Positions 26,653 through 35,383 of a stretch of 46,566 bases of DNA are shown piece by piece. Positions within the stretch are counted from its first letter, which is position 1; the number at the start of each line of letters is the position of its first letter. The stretch comes from an uncultured Muribaculaceae bacterium (GTDB lineage Bacteria > Bacteroidota > Bacteroidia > Bacteroidales > Muribaculaceae): assembly GCA_934663645.1 (NCBI GenBank), contig CAKUKR010000008.1:1-46566 (forward strand), written 5' to 3'. Position numbers and translations under genes: made by a program. Under the pieces are notes generated by a model. That model made no database searches. It saw only the letters and a list, made by a program, of their open reading frames with translations, and had not been told where the DNA came from.

Positions 26653-26806
26653 CCAAGCAGTGTCTTGCGGCACTGCATTGTTGTATGTTAGGCAGCTGGC
26701 ATTCCGCCCTGTCTGCTTGCGCCCGGGCCGTCGGCAGCGTGAGAGCGTTGCCAGGTCGCGGCGCGTCCGGCAGAGGGAGCTGACGCTGCACTTTAATATG
26801 ATACTG

Positions 26807-29800
26807 ATGAAAACCAAACGACTGATATTCCTACTGTTGTCACTCATACTGATGGCCGGGGTCTCGGGGGTGGCGTATGGCTCTGCCGCTCCCAAGAAGT
26901 CATCGACCACACAGACCTCAAGCAAGAAGAAGGACAAGGCGCAGAAGAAGTCCTCCAAATCGTCCAAGAAGTCTTCATCCAAGTCCTCGGACTCGGAAAA
27001 GGCTTCGCCGAAATCAAAAAAGAAGTCTTCATCCAAGTCGAAGGCATCTAAAAAGGACAAGGACGAGGACAGCAAGGCCACTAAGTCAACCAAGAACAGC
27101 CGCAACAAGAAGAACTCCAAGGCCTCGCAGAAGGACAAGGACGACAAGGGCAAGTCTGTCAAGTCAACTCGCGGCGGCAAGAAGGACAAGAAGTCGGCTG
27201 CCAAGGAGAGCAGCTCCTCCAAGAAAAAAACTGCCAAGGACAAGTCGAAGAACGACAAGTCCACCAAAGATAAATCGGCCAAGGACAAGTCCACAAAGGG
27301 CAATGCCGCCAAGGACACCAAAGCGCAGACTGCCAAGCCGTCAAAGAAGAACTATTCCGTTGACGGAGGCGGCAGCAAGTCCAGCTCGCAGCCCAAGCAG
27401 GAAGACAAGCCGGCAAAAAAGGGGGAGACAAAGAAAGCCGAGGCCAAGCCCGCGACAAGCGGCGACGACGCGCTTACGAAGCGTGTCAACGACCGTGTGG
27501 TCAACAGCATGTCGAAATCAACAGGCTCAAACCGCCTGAAAGTAAACAGCGTGCGCAGCGACGACCGCCACAAGTCGGTCAGCGTGTCGCTCAACGAGGA
27601 GTTCACATACCTGCCGGTGACCAAGGAGATGATAGGCAACATCGAGAAGGAAGTGGGACGTGCGTTGCCCGACTCCATATCGTCATACCGCGTCAACCTG
27701 AACGTGGGCAACCGTCCGCTGTCGTACTACATCAACAAGGTGGACCGCATGAGCTCCCCCTCCAAAGAGCCGTTTGTCACCGCAAAGGAACCGTATGCCA
27801 AGGCTACAAAAGGCATGGACGGCGACATAGTGGCGATGTGGCACAGCCACGGACGCTATTTCCGCTCGGGCAGCTGGGTGTGGCAGCGTCCGTTCCTATA
27901 TGAGACAGCAGAGGACATCTACACTATGGGGTATGTGCTGCCCTATATTGTCCCGATGCTCGAGAACGCCGGCGCATACGTCATGCTGCCGCGTGAGCGC
28001 GACCCGAACAAGAACGAGGTAATCGTTGACAACGACACCAACCCCGGCGGCATGATATTCTCGCAGCCGTACTACAAGGAGGAGACCGGCCAGACACGCT
28101 GGGAGCAGGGGGAGAAGGACGGCTTCATCTATGACCTGCCCGACTTCCGCGACACCGAGAACCCCTTTGAAGGCGGCACTTACCGCCAGACCAAGACCAT
28201 CAAGAGCGGCAAGCCCTCCAAGGCCGGCTGGTATGCCGACATCCCCGAGGACGGCGAGTATGCCGTATACGTCAGCTACAAGTCGCTGCCCAACTCCACG
28301 GAGGACGCGCACTATACGGTCAACTACTCGGGCGGCTCACGCGAGTTCTACGTCAACCAGACCATGGGCGGCGGCACATGGATATACCTCGGCACATTCC
28401 CCCTCGAAGCCGGGTACAGCGACACCGAGCCGGTTGTGACCCTCGACAACATTTCGCACAAGGGGAGCGGAAAGCTCGTGACTGCCGACGCGGTCAAGAT
28501 AGGCGGAGGCATGGGCAACATAGCCCGAAGCCGAAGCCGAAGCGACATATACTACGACCCCTCAACGCCGGTCAACGACCTGGCGCAGAAAAGCGAACAG
28601 GCTGCCCCCGCGTCTGACGTGGAGAGCGAGGACGTGGACGGCGAGCAAGCACCCGACGACGAGCCGGCTGCCGCACCTGCCAAGAAAGGGGCTGCGCCGA
28701 AGTTCTCAACATCAGGGATGCCCCGGTTTGTGGAGGCGGCCCGATACTGGATGCAGTGGGCGGGAATACCCGAATCGGTATACTCCCCGTTCCACGGCAG
28801 GGACGACTACAAGGACGACTATACGGCTCGCGGACACTGGGTGAACTACCTGGCCGGCGGCTCGCGTGTGCTGCCGGGGCGCAACGGCCTGCACATACCC
28901 GTTGACATCTCGTTTGCACTGCACACCGATGCCGGGCTGCGCAGCGACAACAGCATCGTCGGCACACTGGGCATCTACTATACCAACAACGGGCAGAAAT
29001 ACGCCGACGGCACCCCGCGCATCAACTCGCGCATGCTCACCGACATCATCATGCGGCAGATAGTGGGCGACATACGCGCCGAGTTCGAGCCTAACTGGAC
29101 GCGCCGCTCCATGTGGGACAAGTCGTATCTCGAAGCCCGCGTGGCCGAAGTGCCGACCACCCTCATCGAGCTGATGAGCCACCAGAATTTCGGCGATATG
29201 CGATACGGCCTCGACCCCAACTTCCAGTTCACTGTCGGACGTGCCATTTACAAGGGCATGCTGCGGTTCATCGCCCAGCGCAAGGGGCGCGACGTGGTGA
29301 TACAGCCGCTGCCAGTCAACGACTTCGCAATTCGCCGCACCAGCAAGGGACGCTACCGCCTCAGCTGGAAGCCGACCACAGACCCGCTGGAATCGACAGC
29401 CACTCCCGACAAATACATCATATTCGAGCGCACTGCCGGCAACCTCGGCTTCCGCAAGATAGCCGAAGTCAAAGGCACAAGCTTCGAGCTGAAGGTGACA
29501 GACAACGATGTGCACAGCTTCAAGGTGCTGGCCGCCAACGCCGGCGGCGTGTCGTTCCCCTCGGAGGTGCTGGCACTGCGCGAAAGCCCAGACGGCTCTG
29601 CACCGGCTCTGATAGTCAACGGCTTCACCCGTGTGAGCGGCCCTGCCTCGTTCAGCGAAGGCTCGAGCGCCGGCTTCCGCTCGGAAGACGATTTCGGCGT
29701 GCCATACATACGCAACATCACATTCTCGGGTCACCAGCGCGATTTCCGCCGCAACAACGGCAACTACACCGGCAGCAGCAATACCAACTACGTGTCGGAA

Positions 29801-30448
29801 GTGATAGCCGGCAACACGTTTGACTTCGTGGCAGAACACGGCATGAGCCTCGGCGAGGCCGGATACGGATTCGTGTCGGCGAGCCTCCTCTCTGTCGAGA
29901 GCGGCGAGGTTGACCTGTCGGCATACCCGGTCGTTGACCTGATACTCGGCAAGCAGAAAACCACTGTGGTGGGCTGCGGCAAGAGCGGCATCAACTACCG
30001 CACGTTCACCCCGCAGCTGCAGTCGCGGCTCCGCAGCTACCTCTCCAGCGGCGGACGGCTGCTCGTGAGCGGCGCATACGTGGCAAGCGACCTCTTCGAC
30101 GACCGCAGCACCGAGGCTGACCACCGCTTCGCCCGCGAAGTCCTCGGCGTGGAACTCGACGCCTCGCGCCGCCACAACGGCCGCCTGGCGATGCGCGGTG
30201 CGTCGGGACGCTACTCGTTCTGCAACACCCTCAACGACAAAATGTACATCGTCGAGAAGCCCGATGCCCTGACCGCACTCTCCGGCTCGTCAGTCATCAT
30301 GCAGTTCGGCGACGACAACAGCGCGGCGGCAGTCGCAGGACGGCGTGACAAGGGACGTATCGTGGTGATGTCCGTGCCTTTCGAGTCTGTCGAGGGCGAC
30401 GAGAACCGCGACCGGCTGATGAAGACCCTGCTCGAAAACCTCCATTAA
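26807..30448 (+). CDS. Large exported amidase-like protein with golvesin and Fn3 domains
   Basis: A 1,213-residue exported protein. ATG 26807 begins the signal peptide (MKTKRLIFLLLSLILMAGVS); the frame from 26660 is non-signal sequence. Residues 28-218 are a low-complexity Lys/Ser/Asp tract (KKSSKSSKKSSSKSS, KDKSTKDKSAKDKSTK). A zinc-amidase-like region follows: WHSHGRYF with H346 and H348, a golvesin-C-like beta domain (about 462-575, GWYADIPEDGEYAVYVSYKS), an acidic Ala/Pro linker, then HTDAG at 706-710 and PTTLIELMSHQNF near 787, resembling the second half of an Amidase_3 fold. An Fn3 domain lies at about 842-922 and a glutamine-amidotransferase-like Rossmann domain closes the protein. Homologues are sometimes labelled xanthan lyase; I favour a cell-wall amidase role. 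It is the first gene of an operon. Confidence 0.82.
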   Translation: MKTKRLIFLLLSLILMAGVSGVAYGSAAPKKSSTTQTSSKKKDKAQKKSSKSSKKSSSKSSDSEKASPKSKKKSSSKSKASKKDKDEDSKATKSTKNSRNKKNSKASQKDKDDKGKSVKSTRGGKKDKKSAAKESSSSKKKTAKDKSKNDKSTKDKSAKDKSTKGNAAKDTKAQTAKPSKKNYSVDGGGSKSSSQPKQEDKPAKKGETKKAEAKPATSGDDALTKRVNDRVVNSMSKSTGSNRLKVNSVRSDDRHKSVSVSLNEEFTYLPVTKEMIGNIEKEVGRALPDSISSYRVNLNVGNRPLSYYINKVDRMSSPSKEPFVTAKEPYAKATKGMDGDIVAMWHSHGRYFRSGSWVWQRPFLYETAEDIYTMGYVLPYIVPMLENAGAYVMLPRERDPNKNEVIVDNDTNPGGMIFSQPYYKEETGQTRWEQGEKDGFIYDLPDFRDTENPFEGGTYRQTKTIKSGKPSKAGWYADIPEDGEYAVYVSYKSLPNSTEDAHYTVNYSGGSREFYVNQTMGGGTWIYLGTFPLEAGYSDTEPVVTLDNISHKGSGKLVTADAVKIGGGMGNIARSRSRSDIYYDPSTPVNDLAQKSEQAAPASDVESEDVDGEQAPDDEPAAAPAKKGAAPKFSTSGMPRFVEAARYWMQWAGIPESVYSPFHGRDDYKDDYTARGHWVNYLAGGSRVLPGRNGLHIPVDISFALHTDAGLRSDNSIVGTLGIYYTNNGQKYADGTPRINSRMLTDIIMRQIVGDIRAEFEPNWTRRSMWDKSYLEARVAEVPTTLIELMSHQNFGDMRYGLDPNFQFTVGRAIYKGMLRFIAQRKGRDVVIQPLPVNDFAIRRTSKGRYRLSWKPTTDPLESTATPDKYIIFERTAGNLGFRKIAEVKGTSFELKVTDNDVHSFKVLAANAGGVSFPSEVLALRESPDGSAPALIVNGFTRVSGPASFSEGSSAGFRSEDDFGVPYIRNITFSGHQRDFRRNNGNYTGSSNTNYVSEVIAGNTFDFVAEHGMSLGEAGYGFVSASLLSVESGEVDLSAYPVVDLILGKQKTTVVGCGKSGINYRTFTPQLQSRLRSYLSSGGRLLVSGAYVASDLFDDRSTEADHRFAREVLGVELDASRRHNGRLAMRGASGRYSFCNTLNDKMYIVEKPDALTALSGSSVIMQFGDDNSAAAVAGRRDKGRIVVMSVPFESVEGDENRDRLMKTLLENLH

Positions 30449-30463
30449 ACAAGACACTTATAT

Positions 30464-31792
30464 ATGAACGACATAATAGCATTTGAGAACGTAGCACAAC
30501 TGGCCGAAGCCACCGCAGCAATGCCCGCAGACGCATACGCGGCAGTGAGGATAGACCGCCGCGAAATGAGCGTGGACGCAGGCTGCCTGCGCCGCATGGA
30601 GGCCGTTGCACGCGACTGCGGCGCGGCTATGGCCTATTCGCATTACCGCGAGGCTGTCGAGGACGGCAAGGTGGTGCTGCACCCGGTCATCAGCTGCCAG
30701 CGCGGCTCGCTGCGCGATGACTTCGACTTCGGTTCGCTGGTGATGATAAGCGTCGCCGCCCTGCGCCGCTGCACCGCCCTAACCGGTGACGTTTCGGGGC
30801 TGTACGACGGAGGCTGGTATGCCCTGCGCCTGCGGCTGGCAGACATGGGCATCGTCGCCATACCCGAATACCTCTACACAGTCCAGCGCACTGACCACCG
30901 CCTCAGCGGCCAGAAGCAGCACGACTACGTAGACCCGAGAAACGCCGACTACCAGAAGCAAATGGAGGACACGCTGACGGAATACCTGCGCGGCAAGGCC
31001 CTTATAGATGCCGCCGACATACGCCGCGCCAACGTGGAGCAAGGCGACTTTGCCGTCGAGGCATCGGTGGTCATACCCGTGCGCAACCGCGTGCGCACTG
31101 TGGGCGATGCCGTCCGCTCGGCTCTTGAACAGGTAACATCGTTCCCCTACAATGTAATAGTGGTTGACAACGACAGCACCGACGGCACTCGCGAGCTGCT
31201 CGAGGCTATCGACGACCCGCGCCTTGTGCTTGTGAAAGTGGATGCCCGACAGATGCTCGGCATCGGCGGATGCTGGAACCGCGCCATTAATGACCAGCAG
31301 TGCGGACGCTTCGCCGTACAGCTTGACTCTGACGACGTTTACAGCTCGCCGCATACCCTTCAGGCAGTGGTTGACAAGTTTCGCGCCGACGGCTGCGCCA
31401 TGGTCATAGGCAGCTACATGATGACCGACTTCAACATGAACCCGATACCCCCGGGCATGATACAGCACCGCGAATGGACTGACGCAAACGGCATGAACAA
31501 CGCCCTGCGCATCAACGGTCTGGGCGCGCCCAGAGCTTTCTACACCCCCATTGTCCGCCAGATACAGTTCCCCAACGTCAGCTACGGCGAGGACTACGCC
31601 GTGGGGCTGCGCATCTGCCGCCAGTACCGCATCGGGCGCATCTACGACAACCTGTACTGCTGCCGCCGCTGGGAGGGCAACTCCGACGCTGCCCTCAGCA
31701 TCGAGCAGACCAACGCCAACAACACTTACAAGGACTTCATACGCACTGTCGAACTCGAAGCACGCACCGCGCTGTGCCGTGGCAAGAAGTGA
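30464..31792 (+). CDS. Family 2 glycosyltransferase
   Basis: A 442-residue cytoplasmic protein with two parts. The C-terminal half is a GT-A fold: [20 protein letters not shown] (about residues 201-220), [19 protein letters not shown], and the DxD-type metal site QLDSDDVY, then [15 protein letters not shown]. The N-terminal half ([14 protein letters not shown] to [13 protein letters not shown]) resembles a second, degenerate GT-A domain without an obvious DxD. No membrane helix is present. It starts 15 nt after the amidase-like gene. The sugar donor and acceptor are unknown; the operon context suggests a cell-wall sugar. Confidence 0.88.
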   Translation: MNDIIAFENVAQLAEATAAMPADAYAAVRIDRREMSVDAGCLRRMEAVARDCGAAMAYSHYREAVEDGKVVLHPVISCQRGSLRDDFDFGSLVMISVAALRRCTALTGDVSGLYDGGWYALRLRLADMGIVAIPEYLYTVQRTDHRLSGQKQHDYVDPRNADYQKQMEDTLTEYLRGKALIDAADIRRANVEQGDFAVEASVVIPVRNRVRTVGDAVRSALEQVTSFPYNVIVVDNDSTDGTRELLEAIDDPRLVLVKVDARQMLGIGGCWNRAINDQQCGRFAVQLDSDDVYSSPHTLQAVVDKFRADGCAMVIGSYMMTDFNMNPIPPGMIQHREWTDANGMNNALRINGLGAPRAFYTPIVRQIQFPNVSYGEDYAVGLRICRQYRIGRIYDNLYCCRRWEGNSDAALSIEQTNANNTYKDFIRTVELEARTALCRGKK

Positions 31793-31816
31793 GGCACGAC
31801 GAAACACATACAAGAC

Positions 31817-32755
31817 ATGCAGGAAGCAATATCTGATTTCTACGACGCGCAGTTTGCCGCAATGCCGCAAATGAAGGAGAGCTATGACCGCCTCGCGCAG
31901 GTGAAGCGGCGGCGCATCACCATGGGCGATGTCGATGTCTTCGTGCAGTGCAACCCGGCTCGCGCCCGCTCTACCACAGCTGCCGTCAGCCCCGGGGAGG
32001 TGGCTAATCGCCCCTGCTTCCTCTGCCGCAAGAACCGCCCCGAAAGGCAGCTCTCTGGCGAGGCCATTCAGGACTACGAGATACTCATCAACCCCTACCC
32101 CATCCTCCCGGTACACTTCACAATAGCCTCATGCGAACACCGTCCCCAAGACGGAGCGCCGCTTGAAATGGTCGATTTGCTCAACATGATGCCCTCGCTG
32201 TGCGCCTTCTACAACGGCGCGGCGGCAGGAGCGTCTGCACCTGACCACCTCCATTTTCAGGCCGTATTGCGCAGCGAGCTGCCCCTGCTGCGTGCCGTAG
32301 AGGAGCGTCATGCCCTCGGTGATGCCGCAGCACGCTCTTCCGACAGCCTCGGCGACTTCCCCATGCGGTTCGTCAGCCTCGTCATAAAGCCCGATTTCAA
32401 CGGCATGCAGATGCTTGCAGTGCTGCCACGGCTGGGCGGCATCTCCGACGACCCAGCGACAAAGCGCGGACTGGTCAACGTGCTGATGTGGAAGGACGAC
32501 AGCGGACTGCTGCGGGCATTGCTGTTCCCGCGCCGCCGCCACCGCCCCGACTGCTATTTCGCAGAGGGCGAGGCGAAAATGCTCGTCAGCCCCGGAGCGC
32601 TCGACATGGCCGGCATCATCGTCACACCCCGCGAGGAAGACTTTGAACGCATATCTGCCGACGACATACGCCTCATCTACGGGCAAGTGGGCATATCGGC
32701 AGCCGACATGGAGCAGTACTGCCGTCAGGCTGACATCGCGACATTCTTCAAATGA
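31817..32755 (+). CDS. DUF4922 protein, GalT/HIT-like nucleotidyltransferase or phosphorylase
   Basis: A 312-residue cytoplasmic protein. It has a CxxC pair (C67, C70) in RPCFLCRKNRPERQ, the strand INPYPILPVHFTIAS (about 91-105) and the HxHxQ motif DHLHFQAV (H144, H146, Q148). This is the active-site arrangement of galactose-1-phosphate uridylyltransferase-like enzymes and GDP-hexose phosphorylases. I recall this as the DUF4922 family. Likely activity: transfer or phosphorolysis of a nucleotide-sugar; the substrate is inferred only from the neighbours. It lies 24 nt after the glycosyltransferase and overlaps the next gene by 4 nt. Confidence 0.85.
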   Translation: MQEAISDFYDAQFAAMPQMKESYDRLAQVKRRRITMGDVDVFVQCNPARARSTTAAVSPGEVANRPCFLCRKNRPERQLSGEAIQDYEILINPYPILPVHFTIASCEHRPQDGAPLEMVDLLNMMPSLCAFYNGAAAGASAPDHLHFQAVLRSELPLLRAVEERHALGDAAARSSDSLGDFPMRFVSLVIKPDFNGMQMLAVLPRLGGISDDPATKRGLVNVLMWKDDSGLLRALLFPRRRHRPDCYFAEGEAKMLVSPGALDMAGIIVTPREEDFERISADDIRLIYGQVGISAADMEQYCRQADIATFFK

Positions 32756-33936
32756 CCGCAGACATGGGCGAAAGGGCGATACCGCAAGTGCGCGTAGGCG
32801 TGGTGACAGCAGGGCATCCGCGCATCTCCCTGCAAGGGAACTACGACATACGCCGCGAGGGGGCAACTGCCGTATACACACCTCTTGACACTGACAGCCG
32901 CATACTCGCCGCAGATGTCGAAATAGGCATCGACTTCCACTGGCAGCAGCGCATGCAGATGTCACTCCCCGGCGAAGTGCGCCTCACGACCCATGACGAC
33001 GGCACTGCCGACCTGCTCAACATCCTCGACGTGGAAACATACCTCACTGGGGTCATTTCCAGCGAGATGAGCGCAGACGCGCCGGCAGAGTTCCTAAAGG
33101 CTCACGCCATTATTTCACGCAGCTGGCTCATGGGCAAGCTGCTCCGCCTGCACCACCATTCGCCCGAAGGCAAGGTACACACCCCGACGGAGATAATAAG
33201 CTGGATGGACACCGGCGACCACCACGGCTTTGACGTGTGCGCCGACGACCATTGCCAACGCTACCAGGGACTTGCGTCAGTCAACGACACCGTGCACCGT
33301 GCAGTGGCAGACACACGCGGCATCGTGCTTGCCGACAGCGCAGGTGAAATCATCGACGCACGCTTCTCCAAATGCTGCGGCGGACGCACTGAACGCTTCT
33401 CGACCTGCTGGCAGGACACCGACTATGACTACCTGACAGCCGTGGACGACCCTTACTGCGACCCGCACCGCCTATCGCCCGACAGGCTCGCCGGCATACT
33501 CGCGACAGTCCTCGTGGGCTACGACCGCAGCACAACAGACTTTCACGACTGGCACGCCATAGTCACAGCCGCCGACATCGAGCGGCGCATGAGCAAGCGG
33601 TACGGCATCAGCACCGGACGCATACGCTCGATAAGCGCAGACAGCCGTGGAGCGTCTGGACGCATCCGCAGGCTGCGCATCGAGGCTGAACACGGCACGT
33701 TCCATGTCGGCAAGGAGCTGGAAATAAGGCGGCTGCTAAGCGACACCTGCCTATACTCCTCATGGTTTGACATCCGCCCCGCCGGCGACGGCGTGTTCCT
33801 CCTCGACGGACACGGCTGGGGACACGGCGTAGGCCTATGCCAGATAGGAGCGGCTGTCATGGCGTGCGAAGGACACGGCTGCCACGACATTCTCTCACAT
33901 TACTACCCCAACACCTCACTGAAAAAACTTTACTGA
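32752..33936 (+). CDS. SpoIID/LytB-domain protein without signal peptide
   Basis: A 394-residue protein with a full SpoIID fold: YLTGVISSEMSADAPAEFLK with the catalytic glutamate E105, KAHAIISRSW, FSKCCGGRTERFSTCW, and the C-terminal GHGWGHGVGLCQIGAAVMA. SpoIID is a lytic transglycosylase acting on glycan strands lacking stem peptides. Unusually, no signal peptide or membrane helix precedes the domain, and the ATG overlaps the previous stop (ATGA at 32752-32755), so it appears cytoplasmic. Such a protein would act on imported muropeptides or another sugar polymer rather than on the intact wall. Its TGA overlaps the next ATG (33936). Confidence 0.9.
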   Translation: MTADMGERAIPQVRVGVVTAGHPRISLQGNYDIRREGATAVYTPLDTDSRILAADVEIGIDFHWQQRMQMSLPGEVRLTTHDDGTADLLNILDVETYLTGVISSEMSADAPAEFLKAHAIISRSWLMGKLLRLHHHSPEGKVHTPTEIISWMDTGDHHGFDVCADDHCQRYQGLASVNDTVHRAVADTRGIVLADSAGEIIDARFSKCCGGRTERFSTCWQDTDYDYLTAVDDPYCDPHRLSPDRLAGILATVLVGYDRSTTDFHDWHAIVTAADIERRMSKRYGISTGRIRSISADSRGASGRIRRLRIEAEHGTFHVGKELEIRRLLSDTCLYSSWFDIRPAGDGVFLLDGHGWGHGVGLCQIGAAVMACEGHGCHDILSHYYPNTSLKKLY

Positions 33937-35168
33937 TGAAACGGCATACCACCCTCATAGCCATGCTGTTGCTGACTGTGATTGCAGCCACAGCGCAAGT
34001 CAAGACCGGCATAGACGTGCTTTGCGACAACGGCTTCGCCCCCCTGCAGGGCAAGCGCGTAGGACTTGTCACAAACCCCACAGGCGTTAACCGCGACCTC
34101 GTCTCAACCGTTGACCTGCTGGCCAATGCCCCGGGGGTCACCCTCGCAGCACTATACGCACCCGAACACGGAGTGCGCGGCAACGTCACCGCAGGCGCAA
34201 AAGTCGCCACATACACCGACACGCAGACAGGCGTGAAGGTATGGTCCATTTACGGCACAACCACCAAGCCCACAGCAGCAATGCTCGCCGGCATCGACGT
34301 GATGGTCTACGACATACAGGACATCGGCTCGCGCAGCTACACCTTCATCTCCACCATGGGGAAATGCATGGAAGCGTGCGCTGAAAACGGCATACCCTTC
34401 ATCGTCCTCGACCGCCCAAACCCCCTCGGCGGCGAAAAGGTGGAAGGCTGCCTGGTTGACAGCGACTGCGTCAGCTTCGTCAGCCAATACCCCGTGCCAT
34501 ACGTCTACGGCCTCACCTGCGGCGAGCTGGCACGGTATCTCAACGGCGAGGGACTCCTGCGGCGCGGCGTGCGCTGCGACCTCACCGTCATACCGATGCA
34601 AGGCTGGCGGCGAGACATGCTCTGGCAAGACACAGGTCTGGAATGGGTCATGACCTCACCCCACGTGCCGCAACCCATCTCCGCGCTCTTCTACCCAGCC
34701 TCAGGCATCCTCGGCGAACTCGACTACATGAACATCGGCGTAGGCTACAACCTCCCCTTCCAGCTCTTCTGCGCATCATGGGCAGACGCAGCCAAACTCG
34801 CCGACACGCTCAACTCCATGGACATCAAAGGCTTCCGCTTCCGCCCCATACACATACGCCCCTACTACGGCCTCGGCTCGGGGCGCGACCTGCAAGGCGT
34901 GCAGCCTTACATCACCGACTACGACGCTTGCGAACTGACGCTGCTGCAATTCCACGTCATGGAAGCAGTCGCACGCCTCTGGCCTGCCCACAAGCCCTTC
35001 GCCTCGGCAACAGCGGCAAGGCTCGCCATGTTTGACAAGGTCTGCGGCAGCAAAACCGTGCGGCGGCAATTCGTGGACGGCGGCTACCGCGTCAGCGCGA
35101 TACGCGGCCTCTGGATGAGCGGCACGCAAGCCTTCCGCGACCGCTCCCGCCCCTACCTCCTCTACTGA
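33936..35168 (+). CDS. namZ: Exo-beta-N-acetylmuramidase NamZ (DUF1343)
   Basis: A 410-residue exported protein. The start is ATG 33936, fused to the preceding stop as TGATG, giving signal peptide MKRHTTLIAMLLLTVIAATAQ. DUF1343 hallmarks are present in order: RVGLVTNPTGVNRDLVSTVD, LYAPEHGVRG, VYDIQDIGSRSYTFISTM, VLDRPNPLGG and PHVPQPISALFYPASGILGE. Known NamZ enzymes (Tannerella, Bacillus) release MurNAc from the non-reducing end of peptidoglycan chains and serve in MurNAc salvage. It ends the five-gene operon, and the family fits the cell-wall theme of its neighbours well. Confidence 0.93.
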   Translation: MKRHTTLIAMLLLTVIAATAQVKTGIDVLCDNGFAPLQGKRVGLVTNPTGVNRDLVSTVDLLANAPGVTLAALYAPEHGVRGNVTAGAKVATYTDTQTGVKVWSIYGTTTKPTAAMLAGIDVMVYDIQDIGSRSYTFISTMGKCMEACAENGIPFIVLDRPNPLGGEKVEGCLVDSDCVSFVSQYPVPYVYGLTCGELARYLNGEGLLRRGVRCDLTVIPMQGWRRDMLWQDTGLEWVMTSPHVPQPISALFYPASGILGELDYMNIGVGYNLPFQLFCASWADAAKLADTLNSMDIKGFRFRPIHIRPYYGLGSGRDLQGVQPYITDYDACELTLLQFHVMEAVARLWPAHKPFASATAARLAMFDKVCGSKTVRRQFVDGGYRVSAIRGLWMSGTQAFRDRSRPYLLY

Positions 35169-35270
35169 TTTCCCTGCATTATATAAAATCACACCCCATA
35201 CAACTCACTGACACTCACAACTATACAAACAATCACCAACTTTTGCGCTAAAAAAACAGCACCAAACCGC

Positions 35271-35301
35271 TTGCATACCCCGCGAATTGTTTTTACCTTT
35301 G
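35271..35301 (+). promoter_or_regulatory. Promoter of the beta-helix gene
   Basis: TTG at 35271-35273 and TACCTTTG at 35294-35301 are 20 bp apart. The predicted leader is about 75 nt. The rest of 35169-35383 is AT-rich and holds no gene. Confidence 0.75.
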
Positions 35302-35383
35302 CGCTACGATATCACAACAACCGTGTTTGCGCAACACATCGAGATTATTATTTCAGTTATTCACAATTCAACCGACATCACAA

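Noticed and set aside
28712..30175. 487-aa minus-strand reading frame
   Set aside because: Antisense to the amidase-like gene, with shadow composition and no start context.
35327..35383. Longer N-terminus for the beta-helix protein
   Set aside because: It would need a non-ATG start, and the added residues do not make a signal peptide.
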